Assembly: GCF_051781005.1 (NCBI RefSeq)
Contig: NZ_JBPWOA010000022.1
Location: forward strand, 112,425 to 176,424
From: Anabaena sp051781005
GTDB lineage: Bacteria; Cyanobacteriota; Cyanobacteriia; Cyanobacteriales; Nostocaceae
Direction: 5' to 3'
DNA length: 64,000 nucleotides
Shown here: one piece after another, positions 1-8,693 of the stretch
How positions within the stretch are numbered: position 1 is the first letter of the stretch
Layout: the number at the start of each line of letters is the position of its first letter
Notes under the pieces: generated by a model
What the model was told of the DNA's origin: nothing
Databases searched by the model: none
Seen by the model: the letters and a program-made list of their open reading frames with translations, nothing else
Made by a program: the position numbers and the translations under genes

Positions 1-2
1 AA

Positions 3-1163
3 GCTCGACAAAATACCCCCGCCCGTCGAGTCAAAAGACCAGGACAAGCACCTTATACTGCTCCTATTCCTAGTAGTTTACATAAACTTCCCCCTGAGAG
101 AAAACCGCCAGTATTGTTATATAGAGATAGTAACTCTTGGTGTCCTTTTTGTGAAAGAGTTTGGTTTGCGTTAGAAGAAAAACAAATTCCCTTTGAAACA
201 GAATTTATTAATCTGAGTAATAAACCGAAATGGTACACAGATTTAGTCCCAACAACCCTTGTCCCCGCCGCCAAAATTGAGGGTAAGTTAGTTTATGAAT
301 CTAAAGACATTCTTTTAGAATTGGAAGAACACTTTGGCGAAACGTTGTTACCAGAAAATCTAGAAGAAAATGCTGTTGCTAGAAAATGGGTTGATGATGC
401 TGAAACTAATAATTTTAGGAATATTGCTTACCAATTTCTCAGAGAATCCCCTGAAGATGCGAATGATTTAGTAAATTTACAGGCAGAATTTGAAGCTAAG
501 TTAGATGAAATTGAGCAAGCATTAAGTAGATATCCTGGTTCTTTCTTTTTGTCAACATTTAGCCTAGTAGACATTATGTATAGCCCCCATTTAGACAGAT
601 TGGCGGCTAATTTACCAGTATATCGAGGCTATGACATCAAAGGAAATCCTCGTTTTCCTCTAATAAATGCCTGGTTTGCAGCCCTTAATCAACGTTCTGC
701 TTACCAAAGAGTTAAGTCAGATAATATTACCAACAATTTACTTTTACGGCGCAGATTTGGCTTACAAGCTATAGGTAATCCCTTACCTTTAGATTTAGCA
801 GAAAGTGAGTTTATTGAATATCGGGCTGAAGCTGCGGAAAGATTAAGTGATAATCGAGAAGTTGCTATTAGCGATATTCTGAAAAATTCTGGAGTTCAAT
901 CTTTAGGTGATAGCTCAATAATCAAAGAAGCTGTTGATTTTCATTTACGATTATTAGCTGATTATCTCATTAATGGTAATGGTCAACTATTACCGGGAGG
1001 AAGAACTGGAGGTAAGGAAAGTATCGATCCTATTATCGCGGCTACAGGAGCTATTACACTGGCTTATGTGCGGAATAGGATTTGTGCGCCACGAGATATG
1101 AGTGCTGGTGCTGCAACTGCATTTCGAGCCGCAGCAGATAAAGTTTTGGCATCTATTTATTAA
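3..1163 (+). CDS. Glutathione S-transferase family protein (5' end outside window)
   Basis: The reading frame stays open to the left edge, through a Pro/Arg-rich stretch (PPERKPPVLLYRD) before the thioredoxin-like domain, so the TTG at 114 is not the real start and the gene begins outside the window. The N-terminal GST domain carries a redox CPFC motif (SNSWCPFCERVWF), then a cis-Pro region (TTLVPAAKIEG) and an all-alpha C-terminal part. At more than 385 residues it is far longer than a standard 200-230 residue GST; large GSTs of this layout occur in cyanobacteria. It probably conjugates or reductively cleaves glutathione adducts. It lies 27 bp upstream of the DUF442 gene and may share its transcript. 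The exact substrate is unknown. Confidence 0.85.
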   Translation, partial: ARQNTPARRVKRPGQAPYTAPIPSSLHKLPPERKPPVLLYRDSNSWCPFCERVWFALEEKQIPFETEFINLSNKPKWYTDLVPTTLVPAAKIEGKLVYESKDILLELEEHFGETLLPENLEENAVARKWVDDAETNNFRNIAYQFLRESPEDANDLVNLQAEFEAKLDEIEQALSRYPGSFFLSTFSLVDIMYSPHLDRLAANLPVYRGYDIKGNPRFPLINAWFAALNQRSAYQRVKSDNITNNLLLRRRFGLQAIGNPLPLDLAESEFIEYRAEAAERLSDNREVAISDILKNSGVQSLGDSSIIKEAVDFHLRLLADYLINGNGQLLPGGRTGGKESIDPIIAATGAITLAYVRNRICAPRDMSAGAATAFRAAADKVLASIY

Positions 1164-1190
1164 TTTTGTCTCACACCAAGAGGAATAAAA

Positions 1191-1631
1191 ATGAGTGACG
1201 TAAAAAAAGTTAATGATGACCTAAGTATCGCTGGACAAATTTCTGCTGAGAAATTGCAAGAATTAGCAACAGTTGGTTTTAAATCAGTTTTGAATTTGCG
1301 TTCTCCAGATGAAACTGGTTTTTTCCATAATGAACAGCAACAGGCAGAAGCAGTGGGGCTAGAATATGCAAATATTCCTTTAAATCCTAAAGAACCAAAT
1401 CAACAGCTAACAGCAGAGGCAATTATAGAAATTGATCATTTACCTAAGCCAATTTTAATTCACTGCGCTGGTGGTGCAAGAGCCGGGGGAATAGCCTTAA
1501 TTGCTGATGCCATAGAAGCAGGTTTAACTTATGAGCAAATTGTTCATAAAGCCACCGAACTTGATATTAATTTAGAGCAGCCACATTTGAAGCAATTCTT
1601 GTTAGAAAAGTTTGCTGCCAGGCAAAGTTAA
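1191..1631 (+). CDS. DUF442 / beta-lactamase-hydrolase-like phosphatase domain protein
   Basis: This 146-residue protein matches the DUF442 (BLH, TIGR01244) family, which has a tyrosine-phosphatase-like fold. The signature loop reads HCAGGARAG, i.e. His-Cys-X4-Arg, the form usual for this family. The ATG follows a good AGAGGAAT ribosome-binding site. In other bacteria DUF442 domains occur beside or fused to persulfide dioxygenase-type metallo-beta-lactamases in sulfide-oxidation operons. That history fits the neighbouring AprA-like and SsuA-like genes but does not prove a sulfur role. It may act on a phosphate ester or on a sulfur species. Confidence 0.8.
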   Translation: MSDVKKVNDDLSIAGQISAEKLQELATVGFKSVLNLRSPDETGFFHNEQQQAEAVGLEYANIPLNPKEPNQQLTAEAIIEIDHLPKPILIHCAGGARAGGIALIADAIEAGLTYEQIVHKATELDINLEQPHLKQFLLEKFAARQS

Positions 1632-1691
1632 TTTTTCACATCTATTTTGTCACTTTTTCCCATAGTCAAACCTATTTGGGTGCAATTTGTT

Positions 1692-2492
1692 ATGAGCTTA
1701 GAACTAAATCTATTGAGTAAAACTGCTATTGTTACAGGTGGTAGTTCCGGAATCGGGTTAGCTACAGCTAAAGCTTTATACAGTGAAGGTGTGAATGTAG
1801 TTATTGCTGCTCGCAATCAAGAAAGATTAGAACAAGCAGTAATTGATATCCAATCTTTACCCACAACTGGAACTAAAGTTATTGGCATTAGTGCCGACTT
1901 AACCAAAGCAGAAGATGTTGAAAAAGTTGTCTCTACAACAATTGCAAAATTCGGCAAAATTGATATCTTAATTAATAATGCTGGTTCAGCCCGTGCTGGG
2001 TCATTTTTAGAATTGAGTGATGAAGCATTTTTAGATGCTTGGAATTTAAAACTGTTAGGTTACATTCGATTAGTTAGAGTCGTTGTCCCCTATTTGAAAA
2101 ATCAGGGAGATGGACGCATTGTTAATATTATCGGTGGTGCTGGACGTACACCCCGCCCCAACTTCCTACCAGGAGGAACGACAAATGCTGCATTGCTCAA
2201 CTTTACACGGGGCATTTCTAAAGAATTAGCCCAAAATAATATTCGGATTAATGCTATCTCTCCGGGGTTAACAGACACAGAAAGAGCTAAAACTTTAGCA
2301 GAACAAAATGCTCAAAGCTTGGGTATTAGTGTGGAGGAATATAAAGCGCAAGCAGTCAAAGCAATTCCTCTAGGAAAAATCGTCAAGCCTGAAGAAATTG
2401 CCGCTTTAGCATTATTTTTAGTTTCTGATTTAGCCTCTTCTATTACTGGTGCAGAAATTCAAGTTGATGGTGGAAGCACACCTGGAGTATAA
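1692..2492 (+). CDS. SDR-fold oxidoreductase lacking the Tyr-Lys catalytic pair
   Basis: The Rossmann cofactor motif TGGSSGIG lies at about residues 15-22 and INNAG at about 93, with the family's C-terminal GAEIQVDGG. The usual active site is absent: where classical SDRs have Ser, then Tyr-X3-Lys, this protein reads NIIGGAGRTP and LPGGTTNAAL, giving Gly161 and Asn165 in place of Tyr and Lys. The ATG at 1692 is chosen because it gives the normal SDR N-terminus; an upstream TTG at 1647 would add 15 residues. It is 266 residues long, the normal size. It probably still binds NAD(P), but its chemistry is uncertain. It lies in the plus-strand sulfur-type gene run. Confidence 0.85.
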   Translation: MSLELNLLSKTAIVTGGSSGIGLATAKALYSEGVNVVIAARNQERLEQAVIDIQSLPTTGTKVIGISADLTKAEDVEKVVSTTIAKFGKIDILINNAGSARAGSFLELSDEAFLDAWNLKLLGYIRLVRVVVPYLKNQGDGRIVNIIGGAGRTPRPNFLPGGTTNAALLNFTRGISKELAQNNIRINAISPGLTDTERAKTLAEQNAQSLGISVEEYKAQAVKAIPLGKIVKPEEIAALALFLVSDLASSITGAEIQVDGGSTPGV

Positions 2493-2565
2493 GCTACGGG
2501 GATTTTCTGTATCCCAAAAGTTACGTTTTTCAAGCCAATACTAATCTTAATAAAGAGGAATTTCG

Positions 2566-4200
2566 ATGAGTCAGAAACAATTATTTTCAGAAGATTCATC
2601 TACTACTGATTTTGACCAAACCTTACTGGCTGATGTGCTGGTAATTGGTGGTGGACCGGCTGGTACTTGGTCAGCGTGGAGTGCTGCTAATGCTGGTGCA
2701 AAAGTCATTTTAGTAGATAAAGGCTATTGTGGTACAAGTGGCTGTGCTGCCGCTTCGGGTAACGGTGTGTGGTATGTCCCACCAGACCCCGATAGTAGAG
2801 AAGCAGCAATGGCTTCTAGGGAAGCTTTGGGCGGATTTTTGTCCAGCCGGGATTGGATGCAACGGGTGCTAGATCAGACTTATGCGAATGTTAACCAATT
2901 AGCTGATTGGGGTTATCCTTTTCCTGTAGATGAGGAAGGTAGACCCTATCGGCGCAGTCTGCAAGGTCCAGAATATATGCGGTTGATGCGATCGCAAGTA
3001 AAACGGGCAGGGGTGAAAATTTTAGACCACAGTCCGGCTTTACAGTTATTGGTAGATGCAGAAGGGGCTATAGCTGGGGCGACAGGGATTAATCGTCAGA
3101 CTGGTAAAAAGTGGATTGTGCGATCGCATTCAGTGATCATTGCTACCGGAGGCTGTGCTTTCTTGAGTAAAGCCTTGGGTTGCAATGTGCTAACAGGGGA
3201 TGGATACCTGATGGCAGCAGAAGCGGGTGCAGAAATGTCGGGAATGGAATTTTCCAACGCCTATGGTATCGCACCTGCTTTTTCTTCTGTGACTAAAACC
3301 TTATTCTATAATTGGGCAACTTTTACCTACGAAGATGGGACACCTATCCCTGGTGCTGGTTCACAAAAAGGACGTTCTGTGATTGCTGAAACTTTGCTAA
3401 CTCAGCCTGTTTACGCAATTATAGATAAAGCATCAGAAGAAATGCGGGTAACAATGCGGTTATCTCAACCCAATTTCTTCCTACCTTTTGATCGTGCAGG
3501 TATTGATCCCTTTACTCAACGTTTCCCTGTGACTCTGCGTTTAGAAGGAACTGTACGTGGTACAGGTGGCATTAGAATTACTGATTATACTTGTACAACT
3601 TCTGTACACGGACTTTATGCCGCTGGTGATGCCGCAACAAGAGAATTAATTTGTGGTGGCTTTACCGGTGGTGGTAGTCATAATGCAGCTTGGGCGCTAT
3701 CTTCAGGCTACTGGGCGGGACAATCTGCGGCTACATACTCCCGTGATTTAGATGTACAAGCCAACCAAAGACCAGTTCAAGCTGTAGGTGGAGCAGGATT
3801 TATATCTGGTAGTCAGCGCCAAACTGACAGTGAAGAAATAATTAAAGCTACTCAAGCGGAAGTGTTCCCTTATGATCGCAATTATTTCCGTAATCAACAA
3901 GGTTTGACCGAATCATTGCAAAGATTACATTTCCTTTGGCATAAAATTCGCAACAGCGAGGTTGCAGATGATAGCAATATTGTTCGCACCAGGGAAGCAG
4001 CCGCAATGGTAGCAACAGCCAGATGGATGTACGGCAGCGCCTTGGAACGGAAAGAAACACGAGGTATGCACAAACATTTAGATTATCCACAACAGGATGC
4101 TAACCAACAACATCATTTAATTAGTGGTGGTTTGGATCAAGTGTGGGTGAAAGCTGCGTCTATAGAGGATACAAAAACAAAAGAACTCGTAACTGTGTAA
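2566..4200 (+). CDS. FAD-dependent oxidoreductase, AprA / fumarate-reductase flavoprotein family
   Basis: The 544-residue protein begins with a dinucleotide-binding motif (VIGGGPAGTWSAW, about residues 26-38), followed by an FAD-binding-2 domain (CGTSGCAAASGNG, IIATGGCAF) and the C-terminal FAD signature LYAAGDAATRELICGG. No quinone-reductase partner is present; instead a two-cluster ferredoxin gene follows, the arrangement of AprAB adenylylsulfate reductases. A strong AAGAGGAATTT site precedes the ATG. It is shorter than typical AprA proteins (about 600 residues or more), so I call it AprA-like and not APS reductase. The substrate could be an inorganic or organic sulfur compound. The ferredoxin 154 bp downstream is the likely electron partner. 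Confidence 0.8.
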   Translation: MSQKQLFSEDSSTTDFDQTLLADVLVIGGGPAGTWSAWSAANAGAKVILVDKGYCGTSGCAAASGNGVWYVPPDPDSREAAMASREALGGFLSSRDWMQRVLDQTYANVNQLADWGYPFPVDEEGRPYRRSLQGPEYMRLMRSQVKRAGVKILDHSPALQLLVDAEGAIAGATGINRQTGKKWIVRSHSVIIATGGCAFLSKALGCNVLTGDGYLMAAEAGAEMSGMEFSNAYGIAPAFSSVTKTLFYNWATFTYEDGTPIPGAGSQKGRSVIAETLLTQPVYAIIDKASEEMRVTMRLSQPNFFLPFDRAGIDPFTQRFPVTLRLEGTVRGTGGIRITDYTCTTSVHGLYAAGDAATRELICGGFTGGGSHNAAWALSSGYWAGQSAATYSRDLDVQANQRPVQAVGGAGFISGSQRQTDSEEIIKATQAEVFPYDRNYFRNQQGLTESLQRLHFLWHKIRNSEVADDSNIVRTREAAAMVATARWMYGSALERKETRGMHKHLDYPQQDANQQHHLISGGLDQVWVKAASIEDTKTKELVTV

Positions 4201-4203
4201 ATC

Positions 4204-4325
4204 GTAGGTTGGGGAGCCATCACCTTGGACGGGTTTCCCGGCTTGTGGCGAATGGCGTTTGACGCAAGGAAACCCAACATTATCAAAACTTTTGTTGGGT
4301 TGCGCTATTGCTTAATCCAACCTAC
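4204..4325. repeat. Interspersed inverted repeat (GTAGGTTGG...CCAACCTAC)
   Basis: The gap between the flavoprotein and ferredoxin genes is filled by a palindromic element with ends GTAGGTTGG and CCAACCTAC and an inner hairpin AACCCAAC / GTTGGGTT. A related copy lies at 16401-16526. It is a non-coding cyanobacterial repeat of the small mobile or REP-like type and may weaken co-transcription across this gap. Confidence 0.7.
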
Positions 4326-4354
4326 ATTCATATTAATTTTTTTTGGTTATTAAG

Positions 4355-4678
4355 ATGATTGAATTAGTTAGTAAATCGCGGTGCATTGAATGTAATATCT
4401 GCGTCAAAGTTTGCCCGACAAATGTTTTTGACAAAGTACCAAATGCACCTCCAATAATTGCCAGACAAAGCGATTGTCAAACTTGTTTTATGTGTGAATT
4501 ATATTGTCCGGTAGATGCATTATATGTTGCACCAGAAGTAGACACATTATCAGAGATAAACGAACAATCATTACAAGAAGCCGAACTTTTAGGAAGCTAT
4601 CGAAAAAATATCGGTTGGGGAAAATCTTCAACAAATACAGCCAAACAAGATTTAACATATCAATTGTTGAAAAAATGA
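4355..4678 (+). CDS. 2[4Fe-4S] ferredoxin, AprB-like partner
   Basis: This is a 107-residue soluble protein with two [4Fe-4S] binding motifs, CIECNICVKVCP and CQTCFMCELYCP, followed by a tail rich in charged residues. The ATG at 4355 is preferred over the TTG at 4343, which would add four residues (MVIK). The order flavoprotein-ferredoxin matches AprA-AprB and related complexes, so it probably carries electrons to or from the upstream flavoprotein. It acts in the cytoplasm. Confidence 0.88.
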   Translation: MIELVSKSRCIECNICVKVCPTNVFDKVPNAPPIIARQSDCQTCFMCELYCPVDALYVAPEVDTLSEINEQSLQEAELLGSYRKNIGWGKSSTNTAKQDLTYQLLKK

Positions 4679-4719
4679 AATAGAACATTCTCTTTCCCCT
4701 CTTCGCTGGTTTGTTTATT

Positions 4720-5739
4720 ATGACTAATTTTCGTCTCCATAAACTATCTTTACTGGCTGTATCTTGCCTTTTAATTCTTAGCACTGCTTGTAGTTTTACT
4801 CAAAACTTCTCCCAATCAGTTGCAAATAATCCAACAGAAGCTAAACCCACTACTTCCACCTTACGTCTAGGTTTTATCAGCACTTCTAAAACTAAAGTTC
4901 CCACAGGACCGACAGGTTGGGCAATGCAGCAAGGTAAACTAATACCTGAATTGCAAAAAGTAGGAATTACAGAAGTAAAAACAATTTCATTTCCCAATGG
5001 ACCGAACTTAAACGAAGCTTTAGTTGCAGGACAAATAGATATCGGTATTTATGGCGATACACCTGCGTTAATTGCCAAAGCAAATGGTACTCCCACACGC
5101 TTAATTAGTCAAGAACAAGTAGGAATGAATGCTTGGTTATTAGCAAAGAAAAATGGAACAAGTTCCGTAACAGATTTAAAGGGAAAAAAGGTAGCAACAG
5201 CAAAAGGTTCTTATATGCACCGCTACTTAATTGGGCTGTTACAAAAATATGGCATTGAGCAGCAAGTTACTGTTGTTCATCTACTTACTAATGAAGCCCA
5301 ATCAGCATTAGAAAGAGGTGATGTAGCAGCTATAGCCGCTGCAACTGGTACTGGATCACTGTTAAAATTAAAAGGCTATCCAGTTGTTGATGAAGCAATC
5401 AAACATCCTGATTTACCAGGAACAAGTGTAACTGTTATTACAGAAGATTTTCTTGCTAAACATCCCAATTTACCACAAACATGGAATCAGATTAAACAAG
5501 CCTCGGTAAAAGATATCAAAACCAACTCAGAAGCCTATTATAAATTTCATGCCGATGTTTCTGGATATCCTCTTGATGTTGTTAAAGATTCCTTTCCTTT
5601 AACACAGTTTCCAGAAGAAGCACTTCCCACAAATGGAGTGCAATTATTGGAAGGAACAAAACAGTTTTTAGTTTCTCAGAAATTAGCAAAGTCAGATTTC
5701 CAGTTAAATGATTGGATTTTGTCAACACCACAAAAATAA
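4720..5739 (+). CDS. ABC transporter substrate-binding lipoprotein, SsuA/NMT1-like
   Basis: The N-terminus is a lipoprotein signal peptide (KLSLLAVSCLLILSTAC) with the lipobox cysteine at about residue 24. The mature part is a type-2 periplasmic binding protein of the SsuA/TauA/NMT1 class (LRLGFISTSK, ALVAGQIDIGIYGDTPALIA, DLKGKKVATAKGS). ATG 4720 is chosen over TTG 4711, since it gives the shorter standard signal. No permease or ATPase gene lies downstream, so these must be upstream of the window or elsewhere. The family binds aliphatic sulfonates, taurine, nitrate or thiamine precursors; the neighbouring genes favour an organosulfur ligand. Confidence 0.82.
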   Translation: MTNFRLHKLSLLAVSCLLILSTACSFTQNFSQSVANNPTEAKPTTSTLRLGFISTSKTKVPTGPTGWAMQQGKLIPELQKVGITEVKTISFPNGPNLNEALVAGQIDIGIYGDTPALIAKANGTPTRLISQEQVGMNAWLLAKKNGTSSVTDLKGKKVATAKGSYMHRYLIGLLQKYGIEQQVTVVHLLTNEAQSALERGDVAAIAAATGTGSLLKLKGYPVVDEAIKHPDLPGTSVTVITEDFLAKHPNLPQTWNQIKQASVKDIKTNSEAYYKFHADVSGYPLDVVKDSFPLTQFPEEALPTNGVQLLEGTKQFLVSQKLAKSDFQLNDWILSTPQK

Positions 5740-6191
5740 TCGACTAATTCATCAGTTATGAAACTCATTTTACCGTCAGAAATTATTACCGAACTTAAAC
5801 CCGGATTTCTCACAAGAAGAAAAAATCATTGATGAAAAGCTACACCAAGTGAAATTTATTTGATACATGAAGTGCGGGGACGAGAAAAATAAATATTACT
5901 GTATAAATTCGATAAAAGTTGTAATAAATCCTATGCAATCCAGTAAGTATATACGGTGATAAATATAGGAATCCGGTTTGATTATTGAAAATATACGTAG
6001 GGTGTGTAAAGCCCTTGCGGGCATGGCTACACTTAGAGCGACAGCGTAACGCACCAAACCCTTGAGAATGGTGCGTTACGGATTTCATCCTAACGCACCC
6101 TACAATACTTAATCCTGTTCAAAAATCAAATAGTAATCCTATATTTTGTAGAGATGACTATATTTGTCTATAAATTGGGCGAAGTTTTACA
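5740..6191. other. Non-coding region with one inverted-repeat element
   Basis: No convincing gene is present. At 5759-5833 there is a short open stretch (MKLILPSEIITELKPG) resembling a gene remnant that I cannot assign. The rest is the inverted-repeat element at 5964-6143, followed by the start of the restriction-gene remnant. Confidence 0.5.
5964..6143. repeat. MITE-like inverted-repeat element with nested GTAGGGTG palindrome
   Basis: The ends TATAGGAATCC and GTAATCCTATA face each other, and the similarity runs inward for about 25 bp (ggtttgattattgaaa versus tcaaaaatcaaa). Inside lies a second palindrome, CGTAGGGTG...CACCCTACAA, containing the word TAACGCACC, which is common in Nostocales. 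A fragment of the same inner repeat (TCCTAACGCACCCTACAATA) occurs at about 23876-23895. It is non-coding and probably mobilised by a transposase elsewhere. Confidence 0.7.
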
Positions 6192-6311
6192 ATACACTCA
6201 GGAAAATTTCCATATCCCATCACTATCTCTAGCCTACAGCCACAAGTTACTCAACATTGCCAAAATCTGTGTGCGCGGTTGGAATGTCCGTGTTTAGATG
6301 AAGGAAGATAG
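6192..6311 (+). pseudogene. Decayed 3' fragment of the Eco29kI-type restriction gene
   Basis: The frame ending at TAG 6309-6311 reads PITISSLQPQ, then a tail ending in CPCLDEGR. This matches the C-terminus of the intact endonuclease gene at 9915-10553 (PITISSLQPQ, tail CPCLGEGR). By hand alignment 53 of the last 60 bases agree. Upstream, IHSGKFPYPIT aligns to IHSGRSFATLLPANPIT with an in-frame loss of 18 bases. No start or GIY-YIG core is present, so this is a relic about 4.2 kb upstream of the intact gene, in the same orientation. Confidence 0.88.
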
Positions 6312-6356
6312 AAACTTGCTGTTGAAGAATTTCTAGAAAATATCTAATTTATAACT

Positions 6357-7787
6357 ATGCAAACAATTGATAGAAAGTCAACTAAAAAAGCATGGGCAGG
6401 GGCAATATCTCAACCTGCAACTGAATTTCCTCTTACTCAACTACCTGTTATCGCGGGTAAAATCCCTGATGGTTTACGAGGGACACTTTACCGCAACGGT
6501 GCAGCGCGACTAGAAAGGGGTGGTTTGTCAGTAGGACATTGGTTTGATGGAGATGGGGCTATTTTGGCTGTTCATTTTACTGATGCTGGTGCGACTGGGG
6601 TTTATCGCTATGTGCAGACTGGTGGTTATCAAGAAGAAACTGCTGCGGGTAAATTTCTGTATGGTAATTATGGCATGACTGCACCGGGGGCTATTTTGAA
6701 TCAATGGCGAAAACCAGTTAAGCACGCTGCAAATACTTCTGTTTTGGCGTTACCTGATAAACTGCTGGCATTGTGGGAAGGGGATAATCCTTATGCGTTA
6801 GATTTGCAGACTTTAGAAACCCAAGGATTAGATAATTTAGATGGTTTGGAGAAGAAACAACCTTATTCTGCACATCCTAAAGTTGATTATGCAACGGGGG
6901 AAATTTTTAATTTTGGTATGAGTCCTGGGCCTAATGCCATACTGCATATTTACAAAAGTGACTTAACTGGAAAGATTCTCAAAAAGGCAAAATTTACCTT
7001 AGAAGGTTTTCCCGTCATACATGATTTTGTGTTAGCAGGACAATATTTAGTATTTTTTGCTTCGGCGGTGCGGTTAAATATTTGGCCTGTTCTTTTTGGA
7101 ACTAGTAGCTATAGTGATTCTTTAAGCTGGCAACCGGAAAAGGGAAATCAGATTGTAGTTATTGATAGAGAAACTTTATCTGTGGTGAGTCGGGGAGAAA
7201 CAGAACCTTGGTTTCAATGGCATTTTGGTAATGGCTATGTTGATGAGAGCGGTACAGTAATTGTAGATTTTGCTAAGTATGCAGATTTTCAGACTAACGA
7301 GTTTTTGCGGGAAGTAGCGACTGGGAAAACTCAAACAGTTGCTAAAACTACGTTGACGCGGGTACAACTTAATCCCCAAACTGGCAAAGTGAGGGGAATT
7401 GAAACTCTCTTGGATAGAAATTGTGAATTTCCTTCTGTTCCTGCTAAAAATGTCAGTAAATTTTCTCCCTGTAGCTATATGTCTATTTTTCGGGAAGGAA
7501 CAGAAGAAGGAGAAATCTTAAATAATATTGCTCGTTTCGACTATCAAACCGCAACTCTCACAGAAGCAGATTTAGGTGAAAATCGTTATCCTTCTGAACC
7601 TATTCACGTTCAAGATCCTCAAAACTCTGAGCAAGGTTGGATTTTAACAGTGGTTTATGATGGTAATACTGATCATAGTGAAGTTTGGGTATTTGAGAGC
7701 CAAGGCTTAAATGATGAACCAGTTTGCAAACTAGGGTTACCTAGTGTGATTCCCCACAGTTTCCAAGTACCGTGGAAACCTGGTTAA
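6357..7787 (+). CDS. Carotenoid cleavage oxygenase (RPE65/apocarotenoid oxygenase family)
   Basis: The 476-residue protein has the family opening (GKIPDGLRGTLYRNGAARLE, then GHWFDGDGAIL). Histidines that could hold the non-heme Fe(II) are seen in YSAHPKVD, VIHDFVL, FQWHFGNG and the C-terminal IPHSFQVPW. Members form a seven-bladed propeller and cleave double bonds of carotenoids or apocarotenals. The length is normal. No signal peptide is seen, so it is cytoplasmic or membrane-associated. Which bond it cuts cannot be told. It starts just after the restriction-gene relic. Confidence 0.87.
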   Translation: MQTIDRKSTKKAWAGAISQPATEFPLTQLPVIAGKIPDGLRGTLYRNGAARLERGGLSVGHWFDGDGAILAVHFTDAGATGVYRYVQTGGYQEETAAGKFLYGNYGMTAPGAILNQWRKPVKHAANTSVLALPDKLLALWEGDNPYALDLQTLETQGLDNLDGLEKKQPYSAHPKVDYATGEIFNFGMSPGPNAILHIYKSDLTGKILKKAKFTLEGFPVIHDFVLAGQYLVFFASAVRLNIWPVLFGTSSYSDSLSWQPEKGNQIVVIDRETLSVVSRGETEPWFQWHFGNGYVDESGTVIVDFAKYADFQTNEFLREVATGKTQTVAKTTLTRVQLNPQTGKVRGIETLLDRNCEFPSVPAKNVSKFSPCSYMSIFREGTEEGEILNNIARFDYQTATLTEADLGENRYPSEPIHVQDPQNSEQGWILTVVYDGNTDHSEVWVFESQGLNDEPVCKLGLPSVIPHSFQVPWKPG

Positions 7788-7826
7788 AATAATTAATAAT
7801 TCGTAATAATTTGATAAAATGCTTCG

Positions 7827-8666
7827 ATGTTAAAACTAAAACACCCCCAGAACACAAAATTAGGGTGGTCTTTGGACGAGCGAGATCCAAAGTTCATCGA
7901 AAATCTCATGCCTATATTAGGCGTTTTATATAACTACTATTTTCGAGTTCAAACCAGTGGTTGGGAAAATGTCCCAGAGGGAAAAGTCCTTGTTGTTGGT
8001 TCTCACAATGGAGGACTGGCTTCCCCTGATACATCCATGATGTTGTATGACTGGGTGCGTCGGTTTGGGGCAGAAAAACCACTTTACGGTTTAATGCATC
8101 CCAAAGTCTGGGAAGTTGTTCCCCCGATTGCAGAAATGGCCATGAAAGCTGGAGCTATTATGGCTCACCCCAAAATGGCTTATGCGGCTTTGCATTCTGG
8201 AGCTAGTGTGTTGGTTTATCCCGGTGGTCCAGAAGATGTATTTCGACCTCATCAAATGCGGGACAAAATTTATTTTGCTGAACGTCGGGGATTTATCAAA
8301 CTGGCTTTGCGTGAAAATGTGCCAATTGTACCTGCTATTTCCTGGGGTTCTCATGACACTCTGATTGTGTTGGCTGATGTGTATGAAGTTATGCAGCAAT
8401 TGCACAAATGGGGGATGCCTTGGCTGTTTGGGGTTGATCCTTTGGTTTTTCCCGTTTATCTGGGATTACCTTGGGGTTTAGCGATTGGTCCGCTGCCAAA
8501 TATACCTATGCCAGTGCCTATGTACACAAGAATTTGTCCACCAATTGTATTTGAACGCTATGGTAGGGAAGCCGCGAGCGATCGCTCTTATGTTAACGAA
8601 TGCTATGAGTTAGTGAAAAGTCAAATGCAACAAGAATTAGATGATTTAATCAAGTTAGCTAAGTAA
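7827..8666 (+). CDS. Lysophospholipid/diacylglycerol acyltransferase-like protein
   Basis: This 279-residue protein has the glycerolipid acyltransferase features VVGSHNGGLASPD (the HX4D block, here with the Asp further away, as in DGAT2/MGAT-like members) and VYPGGPEDVFRP (the PGG block). The region PWLFGVDPLVFPVYLG is hydrophobic and probably membrane-associated. It is likely to acylate a glycerolipid or a related hydroxylated lipid, possibly a carotenoid derivative given the oxygenase 39 bp upstream, but that last point is a guess. Confidence 0.78.
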   Translation: MLKLKHPQNTKLGWSLDERDPKFIENLMPILGVLYNYYFRVQTSGWENVPEGKVLVVGSHNGGLASPDTSMMLYDWVRRFGAEKPLYGLMHPKVWEVVPPIAEMAMKAGAIMAHPKMAYAALHSGASVLVYPGGPEDVFRPHQMRDKIYFAERRGFIKLALRENVPIVPAISWGSHDTLIVLADVYEVMQQLHKWGMPWLFGVDPLVFPVYLGLPWGLAIGPLPNIPMPVPMYTRICPPIVFERYGREAASDRSYVNECYELVKSQMQQELDDLIKLAK

Positions 8667-8693
8667 GTTGGCAAGAAAATTGATAACTAGTCT

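Noticed and set aside
114..1163. TTG 114 as the start of the GST gene
   Set aside because: The frame is open to the left edge with Pro/Arg-rich sequence that continues the protein, so the start is outside the window.
5759..5833. A short open frame (MKLILPSEIITELKPG) after the SsuA-like gene
   Set aside because: It is only 24 codons, has no ribosome-binding site and no recognised family; it may be a gene relic but cannot be supported.
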